61,866 nt of DNA from Sphingomonas sp. AR_OL41. Lineage in GTDB: Bacteria > Pseudomonadota > Alphaproteobacteria > Sphingomonadales > Sphingomonadaceae. Position numbers and translations under genes: made by a program. Positions within the stretch are counted from its first letter, which is position 1. Each line of letters starts with the position of its first letter. The notes under the pieces are model-generated. The model made no database searches. It saw only the letters and a list, made by a program, of their open reading frames with translations, and was not told where the DNA came from. The stretch covers positions 1-61,866 of the forward strand of contig NZ_JARYTI010000028.1 of the NCBI RefSeq assembly GCF_029911635.1, in the 5' to 3' direction. Below are positions 42,314 through 50,668 of the stretch, piece after piece.

Positions 42314-43825
42314 CTAAGCCCCCTCCAGCGCCCGCGCCCGGCGGCGCTGCACCGAACTCCCGATGCCGATCGCCTCGCGATATTTGGCCACCGTGCGCCG
42401 CGCCAGGCCGAATCCCTTGGCGTTGAGCAGGTCGACCAGCGTATCGTCGCTCAGGATATTGGCGCCCTCATTGGCGATCAGCGCGCGGATCGCGCTCTTG
42501 ACCGCCTCGGCCGACACCGCGTCGCCGCCTTCCGACGACGACACGCCGGAGGTGAAGAAATATTTCAGCTCGAAGGTACCGCGCGCGCAGCTGAGATATT
42601 TGTTGCTCGTCACGCGGCTGACGGTCGATTCGTGCATCTCGATCACATCGGCGACCTGCCGCAGCGTCATCGGCCGGAGATGCGCGACGCCTTTCAGGAA
42701 AAAGGCTTCCTGCTGCTTCACAATCTCGGTGGCGACCTTGATGATCGTGCGCTGGCGCTGGTCGAGCGCCTTGACCAGCCAGTTGGCGCTGGCGAGGCAT
42801 TCGCTCAGCCACGCCTTCGATGCCTTGTCCTGCGGCCCCCTCGACAGTTCGGCATAATAGCTGCGATTGACCAGCACGCGCGGCAGCGTCGCGGCGTTGA
42901 TCTCGATCGCCCAGCCGGTCTTGCGCTGCGCGACGAAGATATCGGGCACGACGCTCTGCGCCGGCTCGCCGCCATATCGACAGCCGGGCTTGGGGTCATA
43001 ACCGCGCAGTTCGCGGATCATGTCCGCCATGTCCTCGTCGTCGACGCCGCAGATCCGCTTCAGCCGGCCGAGATCGCCGCGCGCGAGAAGGTCGAGATTG
43101 TCGATCAGCCGCGCCATGCACGGATCGTAGCGATCGGCCTCCTTCGCCTGCAGCGTCAGGCATTCGGCGAGATCGCGCGCGCCGACCCCCGTCGGATCGA
43201 AGGTCTGGATCACGCCGAGCACGCGCTCGACCCGCGCCAGCGGCACGCCGAGCCGGTTGGCAATGTCGAGCAGCGACACGGTGAGATAACCGGTCTCGTC
43301 GATCTGGTCGATCAGATGCGCGGCGATGAAGGCGTCGGGCCCATCGACCGCTGTGCCCGCCTGCGCCAGCAAATGGTCGGCGAGGCTCAGCGACACATCG
43401 GCAAAACCGTCGAGATCGGGGCCGTCCTCGCTTGCGCCGCCGCTGCCGCTCGCGCCGTTGAGGCCGAGCGACCCGTCGAGCCCGCCGCCGCTCGCATCCA
43501 TCGCATCGGCGGCGCTGTCGTGATGGAAGGTCTCGGCGTCGAAATCGACGTCGAGCGACGCCTCGCCGGTATCGGCGCCGCCCATGATCAGCTCGTCGGC
43601 GCTGGCCGGTTCGTCGCGCGGCTCGGGCGCCGGCTCGCGCTCCGCCGTCGGTCCGTCATCCTCGGGCGCGCCGCCCTCGAGCAGCGGGTTCTTCTCGATC
43701 TCCTCGGCGAGGAAACCCTCCACCTCGAGATTCGACAGCGCGAGCAGGCGGATCGCCTGCTGCAGCTGCGGCGTCATCACCAGCGATTGGGACTGCCGCA
43801 GGTCGAGGCGGGGACCAAGCGCCAT
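42314..43825 (-). CDS. rpoN: RNA polymerase sigma-54 factor
   Basis: The alternative sigma factor that reads -24/-12 promoters and needs AAA+ activators. The 503-residue protein has the Gln-rich activator-interacting region (SQSLVMTPQLQQAIRLLALS, about 13-32), an acidic linker, the core-binding domain, and the C-terminal DNA-binding domain ending in the RpoN box ARRTVAKYREAIG. It lies 5 nt after lptB in the conserved lptC-lptA-lptB-rpoN order. Confidence 0.96.
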   Translation of the reverse strand: MALGPRLDLRQSQSLVMTPQLQQAIRLLALSNLEVEGFLAEEIEKNPLLEGGAPEDDGPTAEREPAPEPRDEPASADELIMGGADTGEASLDVDFDAETFHHDSAADAMDASGGGLDGSLGLNGASGSGGASEDGPDLDGFADVSLSLADHLLAQAGTAVDGPDAFIAAHLIDQIDETGYLTVSLLDIANRLGVPLARVERVLGVIQTFDPTGVGARDLAECLTLQAKEADRYDPCMARLIDNLDLLARGDLGRLKRICGVDDEDMADMIRELRGYDPKPGCRYGGEPAQSVVPDIFVAQRKTGWAIEINAATLPRVLVNRSYYAELSRGPQDKASKAWLSECLASANWLVKALDQRQRTIIKVATEIVKQQEAFFLKGVAHLRPMTLRQVADVIEMHESTVSRVTSNKYLSCARGTFELKYFFTSGVSSSEGGDAVSAEAVKSAIRALIANEGANILSDDTLVDLLNAKGFGLARRTVAKYREAIGIGSSVQRRRARALEGA

Positions 43826-43830
43826 CGGCG

Positions 43831-44607
43831 TTACAGGGAGAAACCCTCGCCGAGGTACAGGCGGCGGACATTGGCGTCGGCGACGAGCTCCTCCGGCGAG
43901 CCGGTGAACAGCACGCGGCCGTCATAGATGATATAGGCGCGGTCGACGATCTCGAGCGTCTCGCGGACATTATGGTCGGTGATCAGCACGCCGATGTTGC
44001 GCTTCTTGAGATCCTTCACCAGGTCGCGAATGTCGGCGATCGAAATCGGATCGATCCCGGCAAAGGGCTCGTCGAGCAGCATGATCGAGGGATTGGCGGC
44101 CAGCGCACGGGCGATTTCGGCGCGGCGCCGCTCGCCGCCCGACAGCGCCATCGCCGGCGCGTCACGCAGCCGCGTCAGGCCGAATTCGTCAAGCAGCTGG
44201 TCGAGCCGCATGCGCCGCGTCGTCGGGTCGGGCTCGGACAGTTCGAGCACCGTGCTGATATTCTTCTCGACCGACAGGCCGCGGAAGATCGAGGTTTCCT
44301 GCGGCAGATAACCGAGGCCGAGGATCGCGCGGCGATACATCGGCAGGGCGGTGATATCCGCACCGTCGAGCATGATCCGGCCCGAATCGGGCTTCACCAG
44401 CCCCATCACAGAATAGAAGCAGGTCGTCTTGCCCGCACCGTTCGGCCCGAGTAGCCCGATCACCTCGCCACGCCCAACCGACACCGACACATCGGTGAGG
44501 ACCGCACGCTTGTCATAGGATTTGGCGATCGAGACGACCGACAGGCCTTGCGCTACCGGCGCTTCGGTGATCGGTTCGATCTTGTCGAGGGTGGCGGAGT
44601 CGCTCAT
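43831..44607 (-). CDS. lptB: LPS export ABC transporter ATP-binding protein
   Basis: The ATPase that powers LPS extraction by LptFG and passage along LptC-LptA. It has 258 residues. Walker A is GPNGAGKTT at 54-62, signature LSGGE at 155-159 and Walker B IMLLDE at 175-180. YLPQETSIFRGLSVEKN and the C-terminal YLGEGFSL are LptB-specific. The first 20 residues are an extra unconserved extension. Between it and lptA are 147 nt with no gene. Confidence 0.95.
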   Translation of the reverse strand: MSDSATLDKIEPITEAPVAQGLSVVSIAKSYDKRAVLTDVSVSVGRGEVIGLLGPNGAGKTTCFYSVMGLVKPDSGRIMLDGADITALPMYRRAILGLGYLPQETSIFRGLSVEKNISTVLELSEPDPTTRRMRLDQLLDEFGLTRLRDAPAMALSGGERRRAEIARALAANPSIMLLDEPFAGIDPISIADIRDLVKDLKKRNIGVLITDHNVRETLEIVDRAYIIYDGRVLFTGSPEELVADANVRRLYLGEGFSL

Positions 44608-44754
44608 CGCAGGTCCCGTGGTGACATTTCGACGTTACCGATCCCTTACCAGGCACGTGCTTGGCAAGCTTCGTGCATGCCATTTGCACCCGACGCGGCG
44701 CGAAGGGAAGCGCGTCGTAACGAAAGGTGCAAGAAAGAGCGGTTTAGCGCGCGG

Positions 44755-45288
44755 TCACTGGTTGCGCTTGGGTACCGAGAAGGTGCCCGTCACACGCCCG
44801 CCGCCACCCTTGGTGACGCCGCCTTCGCCGGTCCGGCCGCCGACCGACGAGCCGTCGATCACCGCGCGGCCGGTATCGAGATTGATCGTCAGGCGCGAGC
44901 CATTGACGGTATTGCCCGCCTGGATCAGCGTCACGCCGCCGAGCATGGTGACGATCCGCTTGTTGAGATCGTAAACCGCGAATTGCCCGCGCGCGCTCTG
45001 GTCGGGGCGCGTGACGACGACACCACCCGAGGCATCGAGCCGCGACACCTGCGGCGAGCCGTCGATCACCTGGCCGGTATAGGCCACCGTCACGCGCGCC
45101 GCGTTGAGCGTCATCTCGGCCTGCTTGACCGAAACATTGCCCGACAGGATCGCGCGATTGGCCTTGTCCTGCAGCTCGATATGGTCGGCACCGAAATTGA
45201 TCGGCGCGGCCGAATCATGCCGCGACTGGGCGGTGGCAGCAGCGCCGGCAAGCGCCGCCAGGGCGAGGAACAGCGGAAAACGCATCAT
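44755..45288 (-). CDS. lptA: LPS transport periplasmic protein LptA
   Basis: A 177-residue OstA/LptA beta-jellyroll bridge that carries LPS across the periplasm. A signal peptide (about 1-20, ATA-QS) is followed by INFGADHIELQDKANRAILSGNV, the family opening strand (residues about 30-50), and repeating hydrophobic/polar strands to GRLTINLDTGRAVI. Two ATGs (45288, 45285) are possible starts. The Gly/Lys-rich tail is not conserved. It follows lptC by 6 nt. Confidence 0.9.
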   Translation of the reverse strand: MMRFPLFLALAALAGAAATAQSRHDSAAPINFGADHIELQDKANRAILSGNVSVKQAEMTLNAARVTVAYTGQVIDGSPQVSRLDASGGVVVTRPDQSARGQFAVYDLNKRIVTMLGGVTLIQAGNTVNGSRLTINLDTGRAVIDGSSVGGRTGEGGVTKGGGGRVTGTFSVPKRNQ

Positions 45289-45294
45289 GGGCGC

Positions 45295-45933
45295 CTATCT
45301 CGTCTTTCGCGGCACGATCCGCAAGCGCGCGTTGCCGTCGAGTGAAACGACATGGTTGTCGAGATCGGCGGTCAGCCGATTGGCGCTGAACTGGCCCTGC
45401 GGGACGGTACCTGTCACCGCCCCTGCGCTGCGCAGGTGCCGCGTCTTCAGGTCGAGCGTCGCGTCGTTGGTGTCGAGGGTATAGCCGCCGCTGGCGACGA
45501 CCTTGACCGGGCCGTTGATCTCGACCTGCTCGCTCTTCATGTCATAGGCGCCGTGCGGTGCCGTGACATTGGCGGGACCGTCCTGGAGCTGGATCTGTGC
45601 AGCCAGCGCCTCGACCCGTACGATTGGCTCGGTCGAACTCTTCTGCACGGCGGAGCCGGCGGTCATGATGAAGGGCTGGCCCTTGCCGTCCTCGCCGCGA
45701 TAGGTCGCGGCCTGGGTGCGCATCCGCTCCTTGGCGACCTCGACCTTTTTCTTGTCGAGCACGAACGACACGTCGCCGCCGCTGAACAGCGGCATGAACA
45801 CCACGAACGCGGCGAGCATGCCGATCAGCATCGGCAGCAGGATGCGCAAGCCACCGATCAGCCGGTCGTGGCTGCTGCCGGGCGCCGCCCAGATCTGCCG
45901 CGCCGTCGGAGTCAGGACCATCGCATCAGACAT
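45295..45933 (-). CDS. lptC: LPS export system protein LptC
   Basis: A 212-residue bitopic inner-membrane protein. A single transmembrane helix (about 27-48) anchors a periplasmic jellyroll domain with GAYDMKSEQVEINGPVKV and LDLKTRHL strands that hand LPS on to LptA. Gene order with lptA, lptB and rpoN supports the call. Between it and the RNase D-like gene upstream sits a perfect hairpin at 45953-46034. Confidence 0.88.
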   Translation of the reverse strand: MSDAMVLTPTARQIWAAPGSSHDRLIGGLRILLPMLIGMLAAFVVFMPLFSGGDVSFVLDKKKVEVAKERMRTQAATYRGEDGKGQPFIMTAGSAVQKSSTEPIVRVEALAAQIQLQDGPANVTAPHGAYDMKSEQVEINGPVKVVASGGYTLDTNDATLDLKTRHLRSAGAVTGTVPQGQFSANRLTADLDNHVVSLDGNARLRIVPRKTR

Positions 45934-45952
45934 GCGGCGTCCTCATGGAAAG

Positions 45953-46034
45953 GCGGCACCAGCCCGCTCCCCCACCCGGCCTCCCATTCAGAATATGCTG
46001 TGGGAGGCCGGGTGGGGGAGCGGGCTGGTGCCGC
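45953..46034. repeat. Perfect inverted repeat, 34-bp arms and 14-nt loop
   Basis: The left arm (45953-45986, starting GCGGCACCAGCCCGCTCC) and right arm (46001-46034) are exact reverse complements over 34 bases, around the loop 45987-46000. It lies 19 nt past the stop of the RNase D-like gene and 20 nt before lptC. There is no T-run. It may stabilise or terminate the rnd transcript, but its length and perfection are more like a dispersed REP-type element. Confidence 0.9.
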
Positions 46035-46052
46035 AATCCGTGTGAAACACGG

Positions 46053-46673
46053 TCAAACATGCGCGAAGATATCGACCTCCGGCCAGCCGGCGAGGTCGAG
46101 CCGCGCGCGGTGCGGCAGGAAATCGAAGCAGCCCTGCGCCAGCGCGGTGCGGCCCTCGCGGGCGAGGCGCTTGTCGAGCTCGCTACGCATCGCATGGAGA
46201 AAGCGCACGTCCGACGCGGCATAATCCTTCTGTGCGTCGCTCAGCACCGGGCCGCCCCAGTCGGACGATTGCTGCGCCTTGGAGATGTCCTGGCCGAGCA
46301 GCTCGCGCACCAGCTCCTTGAGGCCGTGGCGATCGGTATAGGTGCGCACCAGCCGCGAGGCGATCTTGGTGCAATAGACCGGCCCGGCCTCGACCCCGAG
46401 ATAATGTTCGATCGCGGCAAGGTCGAAGCGCGCGAAATGATAGAGCTTCACGCGGCTACGATCGGCGAGCAGCGCCTTGAGATTCGGCGCGGCATAGTCG
46501 CTGCCGGGCGAAAAGCGCACGAGATGCTCGTCGGCGCCGCCGTCGGACAATTGCACGACGCACAGCCGGTCGCGCGGGGTGAGCAGGCCCATCGTTTCGG
46601 TGTCGACGGCAATATCGACGCCGTCCGCAAACAGGCCGGCGGGAATGTCTTCTTCGTGCAGGAATACGGTCAT
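46053..46673 (-). CDS. Ribonuclease D-like 3'-5' exonuclease
   Basis: A 206-residue DEDDy-type exonuclease domain protein without the HRDC domains of full-length RNase D. It shows D24-T-E26 in AVDTETMGL (Exo I), HFARFDLAAI near 80 (Exo II) and YAASDVRFLH near 155 (Exo III, with Tyr and Asp). Such short RNase D proteins are common in alphaproteobacteria and act in tRNA or small RNA 3' trimming. It lies upstream of lptC on the same strand with the perfect hairpin in between. Confidence 0.88.
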   Translation of the reverse strand: MTVFLHEEDIPAGLFADGVDIAVDTETMGLLTPRDRLCVVQLSDGGADEHLVRFSPGSDYAAPNLKALLADRSRVKLYHFARFDLAAIEHYLGVEAGPVYCTKIASRLVRTYTDRHGLKELVRELLGQDISKAQQSSDWGGPVLSDAQKDYAASDVRFLHAMRSELDKRLAREGRTALAQGCFDFLPHRARLDLAGWPEVDIFAHV

Positions 46674-46724
46674 CGCGCGGGACTAGGGTCCAAATGCGAC
46701 GACCGCAATGCCTGTGATCGCCGC

Positions 46725-47486
46725 CTAACGAGTCGCCTTGCGCCGCGCCATCAGGTTGAGCGCCTCAACCGCGCCGGCAAAGGCCATCGCGCTGTAGACA
46801 TAGCCCTTGGGAACATGGACCCCGAAACCGTCGGCGATCAGCACGAAGCCGATCATCAGCAGGAAACCGAGCGCCAGCATCACCACACTGGGGTTGCGGG
46901 CGATGAACTCGGCAAGCGGCGTCGCGGCGAACAGCATCACCGCGACCGCGGTGATCACCGCGACGATCATCACCGGCAGGTCGTCGGTCATGCCGATCGC
47001 GGTGAGAATCGAATCGATCGAGAACACCATGTCGAGCGCGAGGATCTGGATGATCGCCGACCCGAAACTAATCAAAGCACCGCCCTGCGCCGTCACATCC
47101 TTCTCGACCGGGTCGAGGCTGTGGTGGATTTCGGTCGTCGCCTTGTAGAGCAGGAACAGCCCGCCGGCGATCAGGATCAGGTCGCGAATCGACAGCGCGG
47201 TTTCGAAGGTGGCGTGGCCGTCGGCGCCGACATGCGTCAGGCCGAGATCGATGACCGGCGCGGTCATCCCGGCGATCCACGCGATCGTCGACAGCAACGC
47301 GAGCCGCAGCACCAGCGCAAGGCCGATGCCGAGTCGCCGCACCCGCGCGCGCTGCTCGACGGGCAGTTTGTTGGAAAGAATCGAAATGAAGATCAGGTTG
47401 TCGATACCAAGCACGATCTCCATCACGATCAGCGTGGCAAGGGCTGCCCAGGCGGCGGGATCGGTGACGAGCGAGAGGAGCGACAT
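46725..47486 (-). CDS. TerC-family integral membrane protein
   Basis: A 253-residue protein with seven to eight membrane helices. It has the two TerC landmarks: EIVLGIDNLIFI near 23 and LALDMVFSIDSILTAIG near 148, each with a membrane Asp. The family exports metal ions, manganese in the characterised members, or resists tellurite. It ends in a basic tail. The ATG at 47486 fits the family start; the frame is open a little further. It follows no operon partner; RNase D-like gene lies 51 nt downstream. Confidence 0.88.
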   Translation of the reverse strand: MSLLSLVTDPAAWAALATLIVMEIVLGIDNLIFISILSNKLPVEQRARVRRLGIGLALVLRLALLSTIAWIAGMTAPVIDLGLTHVGADGHATFETALSIRDLILIAGGLFLLYKATTEIHHSLDPVEKDVTAQGGALISFGSAIIQILALDMVFSIDSILTAIGMTDDLPVMIVAVITAVAVMLFAATPLAEFIARNPSVVMLALGFLLMIGFVLIADGFGVHVPKGYVYSAMAFAGAVEALNLMARRKATR

Positions 47487-47690
47487 GGCCTCGCCTGTGG
47501 CCCGGCTGCATCGGTTCCGCAAGTATCGCGGTGGCCTTTGCCGCATTTTGGACGAATTCGTTCGCGGCGCTTGTCATTTTAGTCTAGAACGAGTCGGCGG
47601 CGTGATTGGTTCAGCGCCCGAAGACCTGCGCTTCTCGTTCGGCGTGGCTCTTGTTTTACCGACGGAACGAGGCGGGAAGACGAACAGGGC

Positions 47691-48500
47691 ATGAGTTTCG
47701 ATAAAGGTGGCCGCGGCAATCGTGGCGGACGTGGCCGCGACAAGCGCGACGGTTTCGGCGGCGACGACTTCGGTGGCGGCAGCAGCTTCGGCGGCGGCGA
47801 TCGTTTCGGCGGCGGTGGTGATCGCTTCGGCGGTGGCGGCGATCGCTTCGGCGGTGGTGGCGGCTTCGGCGGCGGCGGCGGTGGCGGTGGCTATCGCGGC
47901 GGCGGTGGTGGCGGCGGCTTCGGTGGTGGCGGCGGCGGCGGCGGTGGTCGCGGTATGCCCCCCCAGGTGGTCGGCGAAGGCACGGGCGTCGTCAAATTCT
48001 TCAATGGCCAGAAGGGCTTCGGCTTCGTCGTTCGCGATGATGGCGGCGAGGATGTGTTCGTTCACATCAGCGCGGTCGAACAGGCCGGCCTGACCGGTCT
48101 GGCCGAAGGTCAGCCGCTCGGCTTCACGCTGGTCGATCGCGGCGGCCGCATCTCGGCGACCGATCTCAAGATCGACGGCGAGCCGATGGCTGTGGAAGAG
48201 CGCGGGCCGCGGCCCGAGCGCGCCGCTGGCGGCCCGGGTGGCGATCGTGGTGGCGCCGGCGGTGCGCCGCAGCGCCAGCTGACCGGCGAGAAGGCGACCG
48301 GCACGGTAAAGTTCTTCAACGCGATGAAGGGCTTCGGCTTCATTCAGCGCGACGACGGGCAGCCCGATGCGTTCGTGCACATCTCGGCGGTGGAGCGCGC
48401 CGGCATGCCGACCCTCAATGAGGGCGACAAGCTGGAGTTCGAGCTCGAGGTCGATCGTCGCGGCAAATACGCAGCGGTGAACCTTTCGCCGATGAGCTGA
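47691..48500 (+). CDS. Double cold-shock-domain protein with glycine-rich N-terminus
   Basis: A 269-residue RNA-binding protein. Residues 1-90 are almost entirely Gly with periodic Phe, Arg and Asp (repeated GGGGDRF and RGG units). Two cold-shock domains follow: about 93-162, with RNP1 KGFGFVV and RNP2 DVFVHIS, and about 203-269, with KGFGFI and DAFVHIS. A Gly/Arg/Pro linker separates them. Alphaproteobacteria often have two-domain cold-shock proteins, but a 90-residue RGG/FG-like tail at the N-terminus is unusual. A 5' leader of about 200 nt with a CTCGTTC/GAACGAG hairpin (47634-47671) precedes it. Confidence 0.85.
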   Translation: MSFDKGGRGNRGGRGRDKRDGFGGDDFGGGSSFGGGDRFGGGGDRFGGGGDRFGGGGGFGGGGGGGGYRGGGGGGGFGGGGGGGGGRGMPPQVVGEGTGVVKFFNGQKGFGFVVRDDGGEDVFVHISAVEQAGLTGLAEGQPLGFTLVDRGGRISATDLKIDGEPMAVEERGPRPERAAGGPGGDRGGAGGAPQRQLTGEKATGTVKFFNAMKGFGFIQRDDGQPDAFVHISAVERAGMPTLNEGDKLEFELEVDRRGKYAAVNLSPMS

Positions 48501-48528
48501 TCCGGTCGCAAGACCGTGACAAGGATAG

Positions 48529-48564
48529 ACCCGGTGCGTTTTAGGCGCGCCGGGTTTTTCTTTG
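48529..48564 (+). terminator. Rho-independent terminator after the cold-shock gene
   Basis: ACCCGGTGCG (48529-48538), loop TTTTAGG, CGCGCCGGGT, then TTTTCTTTG. The stem is 10 bp with one G-U pair. Confidence 0.8.
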
Positions 48565-48625
48565 TAACCAGCCTGTTGGACGCCGCGTATGGACGGTGAT
48601 CCATGCCGCTGCCGAAAGAATCACC

Positions 48626-49135
48626 ATGCGCGCCCTGCTGACCGCCGCCCTCATTGCCACCCTCGCCGCCCCGGTCGGGGCCGCAACGGCGCCGCGCCTG
48701 CCGATCACCAGCTTCGAGCAGCTCGCGCGGCCCTTGCCGCTGCCCTATGACGAGGCGGCAAACGCCAGCGCCGATGTCGCCGCTGCGCGCGCCCGCGCGA
48801 AAAAGGCCCACAAGCTTCTGCTCATCGACCTTGGCGGCAACTGGTGCCTCGACTGCCGGATCCTCTCCGGCACGATCGACGTGCCCGTGCTCAAGGCCTT
48901 CGTCGCGCGACATTATGAGCTCGTCTCGGTCGATATCGGCCGGTTCGACGCCAATATGGATATCCCCGCCGCCTACGGCGCAAGCGACGGCCTCAAGGGC
49001 GGCGTCCCCGCCTTGCTGGTGGTCGATCCGCGCAGCGGCAAGCTGCTCGATGGCGGGCATATCTCGGCGCTCGAGGATGCCCGCAACATGAGCCCGCAGG
49101 GCCTTGCCGACTGGCTGGCGCAGTGGATCCGCTGA
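48626..49135 (+). CDS. Exported thioredoxin-like protein
   Basis: A 169-residue protein with a signal peptide (1-19, VGA-AT) and a thioredoxin fold. The redox motif is NWCLDC with C74 and C77; the LLIDLGGNWCLDCRIL stretch matches thioredoxin-like DUF255/thioredoxin_7 proteins. GGVPALLVVD provides the cis-Pro. The ATG at 48626 gives the signal peptide. Its 3' end overlaps the next gene by 13 nt. Confidence 0.8.
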   Translation: MRALLTAALIATLAAPVGAATAPRLPITSFEQLARPLPLPYDEAANASADVAAARARAKKAHKLLLIDLGGNWCLDCRILSGTIDVPVLKAFVARHYELVSVDIGRFDANMDIPAAYGASDGLKGGVPALLVVDPRSGKLLDGGHISALEDARNMSPQGLADWLAQWIR

Positions 49136-49653
49136 CGGTCGTCTGCGCGACCCGCGACGATCTCGCGCCGCTCCACCAACTGGTCGAGCGCGCCTATCGC
49201 GGCGATTCGGCGCGGCAGGGCTGGACGCATGAGGCCGATCTGCTCGATGGTCAGCGCACCGATGCCGCGACGCTGGCGGCGATGCTCGACGATCCTCGTC
49301 AGCACATTCTCGTCGCGCGTGACGGTGCGGCGATCATCGGCTGCGTTGCGGTGACCGATCAGGGAAACGGCACCTGCTATCTCGGGCTGCTCGCGGTCGA
49401 CCCGGCGCGCCAGGCCGGCGGGCTCGGCCGGCAGTTGATCAAGGCAGCCGAGGAATCGGCGCGACGGGATTTCGGTGCGCGGCGAATCGAGATGACCGTG
49501 ATCGTCCAGCGTCCGGCGCTGATCGCCTGGTACGAGCGGCGCGGCTACCGTATGACAGGCGAGCAACGGCCCTTCCCGCATGGCGATACGCGCTTCGGTG
49601 TGCCGCGCAGCGACGCGCTGGCTTTCGTCGTGCTGGCGCGCGACCTCGACTAG
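49123..49653 (+). CDS. GNAT-family N-acetyltransferase
   Basis: A 176-residue acetyltransferase. The acetyl-CoA site is LLAVDPARQAGGLGRQLIKAAE (R/Q-x-x-G-x-G/A, here Q96-A-G-G-L-G); the C-terminal IAWYERRGYRMTG is the GNAT motif B. A GTG at 49123 is the only start in frame near the motif and overlaps the thioredoxin-like gene by 13 nt. Substrate unknown. Its stop overlaps the convergent EamA gene by 4 nt. Confidence 0.88.
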   Translation: MDPLTVVCATRDDLAPLHQLVERAYRGDSARQGWTHEADLLDGQRTDAATLAAMLDDPRQHILVARDGAAIIGCVAVTDQGNGTCYLGLLAVDPARQAGGLGRQLIKAAEESARRDFGARRIEMTVIVQRPALIAWYERRGYRMTGEQRPFPHGDTRFGVPRSDALAFVVLARDLD

Positions 49654-50480
49654 GCGACGAGAATCAGCGTCGCGCCGGCAAGGATCGCAAAAATGGCGAC
49701 GATTCGCCCGGCCGTCGCCTTCTCCCCCATCACCAGCATCGAGATGCCCAGCGCGGTGACCATCCCGGTCTCACGCAGCGCAGCGAGCGGAGCGGTCGGG
49801 CCGCGCGACAGCGCCGTCAGCGCGAGGCCGTAGGTGACGATCGACAAGAGGCCGGCGATGACGCCCGGCCGCCACTGCGCGCGGACCGCCGCAATCATTG
49901 TCCCGCGCCCGATTGCCAGGAAGATCGCCGGGACGATCGCGCCCATGATGACGAATAGCCAGACGATATAGCTCAGCGCGGTCGGTGCGGCGCGGACCCC
50001 GGCGGAATCGACCACGGTATAGGCGGCGATCGTCACCCCGGTCAGCACCGACCAGCCAAGCGCCGCGCGCCCGAGATGGCGGCCCAGGACTAGCAGGAAC
50101 ATCGCCCCGCCGATCAGTGCGATGCCGGCGACCTGCCAGGCGCTGGCCGGCTGGCGCAGCAGGCCGAGCGTGACGAGGGCGGTGACCAGCGGCGCGGTAC
50201 CGCGCAGCACCGGATAGGCGGCCGAGAAATCCGCCACCTGATAGGCGCGGATCAGGGCGTAAAGATAGAGCGCGTGGATCGCCGCGCTCGCCGCGAGCCA
50301 GCCCCAGGCACCGCCCGGCAGCGCGACGAACAGCGTGGCGGGCAACAGGATGATCGCGCTCGACCCGTCGGTGACGGCACGCGCCGCCATCTTGTCCTTG
50401 CCGCCCTTGACGATCGCATTGACGACGGCGTGGATCGACCCGGAGAGGATCATCATCAGCGCGGGCAGGGTGTCGGTCAC
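49650..50480 (-). CDS. EamA/DMT-family transporter
   Basis: A 276-residue inner-membrane protein with ten hydrophobic helices in two EamA repeats (about 1-133 and 145-276), as in drug/metabolite exporters. YPVLRGTAPLVTAL in the first repeat and GPTAPLAALRETGMVTAL in the second are the matching motif positions, the latter with the conserved membrane Glu. Substrate cannot be predicted. It is divergent from the acyltransferase gene with 188 nt between. Confidence 0.85.
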   Translation of the reverse strand: MTDTLPALMMILSGSIHAVVNAIVKGGKDKMAARAVTDGSSAIILLPATLFVALPGGAWGWLAASAAIHALYLYALIRAYQVADFSAAYPVLRGTAPLVTALVTLGLLRQPASAWQVAGIALIGGAMFLLVLGRHLGRAALGWSVLTGVTIAAYTVVDSAGVRAAPTALSYIVWLFVIMGAIVPAIFLAIGRGTMIAAVRAQWRPGVIAGLLSIVTYGLALTALSRGPTAPLAALRETGMVTALGISMLVMGEKATAGRIVAIFAILAGATLILVA

Positions 50481-50668
50481 GCGTCCGCCTTATCCGATCA
50501 TGGCGGAAAACAACCCCCGTACCTCTGACAAAAATCTCCAACCTTGCCGTGCGTAAAAGTGCGTCGATCCGCTCGTGGTGGAGGTACCGGCTTCAAGCGA
50601 TCTTAAGGCGATTATGTCATTCGGGGATCGCGGCGCGCCTGCCGCAATGCGCAGCGGGGAGCGGTGGG

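Noticed and set aside
44667..44682. Sigma-54 promoter upstream of lptB-rpoN
   Set aside because: The minus-strand sequence TGGCATG CACG AAGCT keeps GG and GC at the right spacing but has AAGC in place of TTGC at -12. One weak match in GC-rich DNA is not enough to claim rpoN autoregulation.
47764..47960. GGC-rich tract as a non-coding microsatellite
   Set aside because: It is fully in frame with the start codon and the cold-shock domains, so it encodes the Gly-rich tail. Slippage is possible but it is coding.
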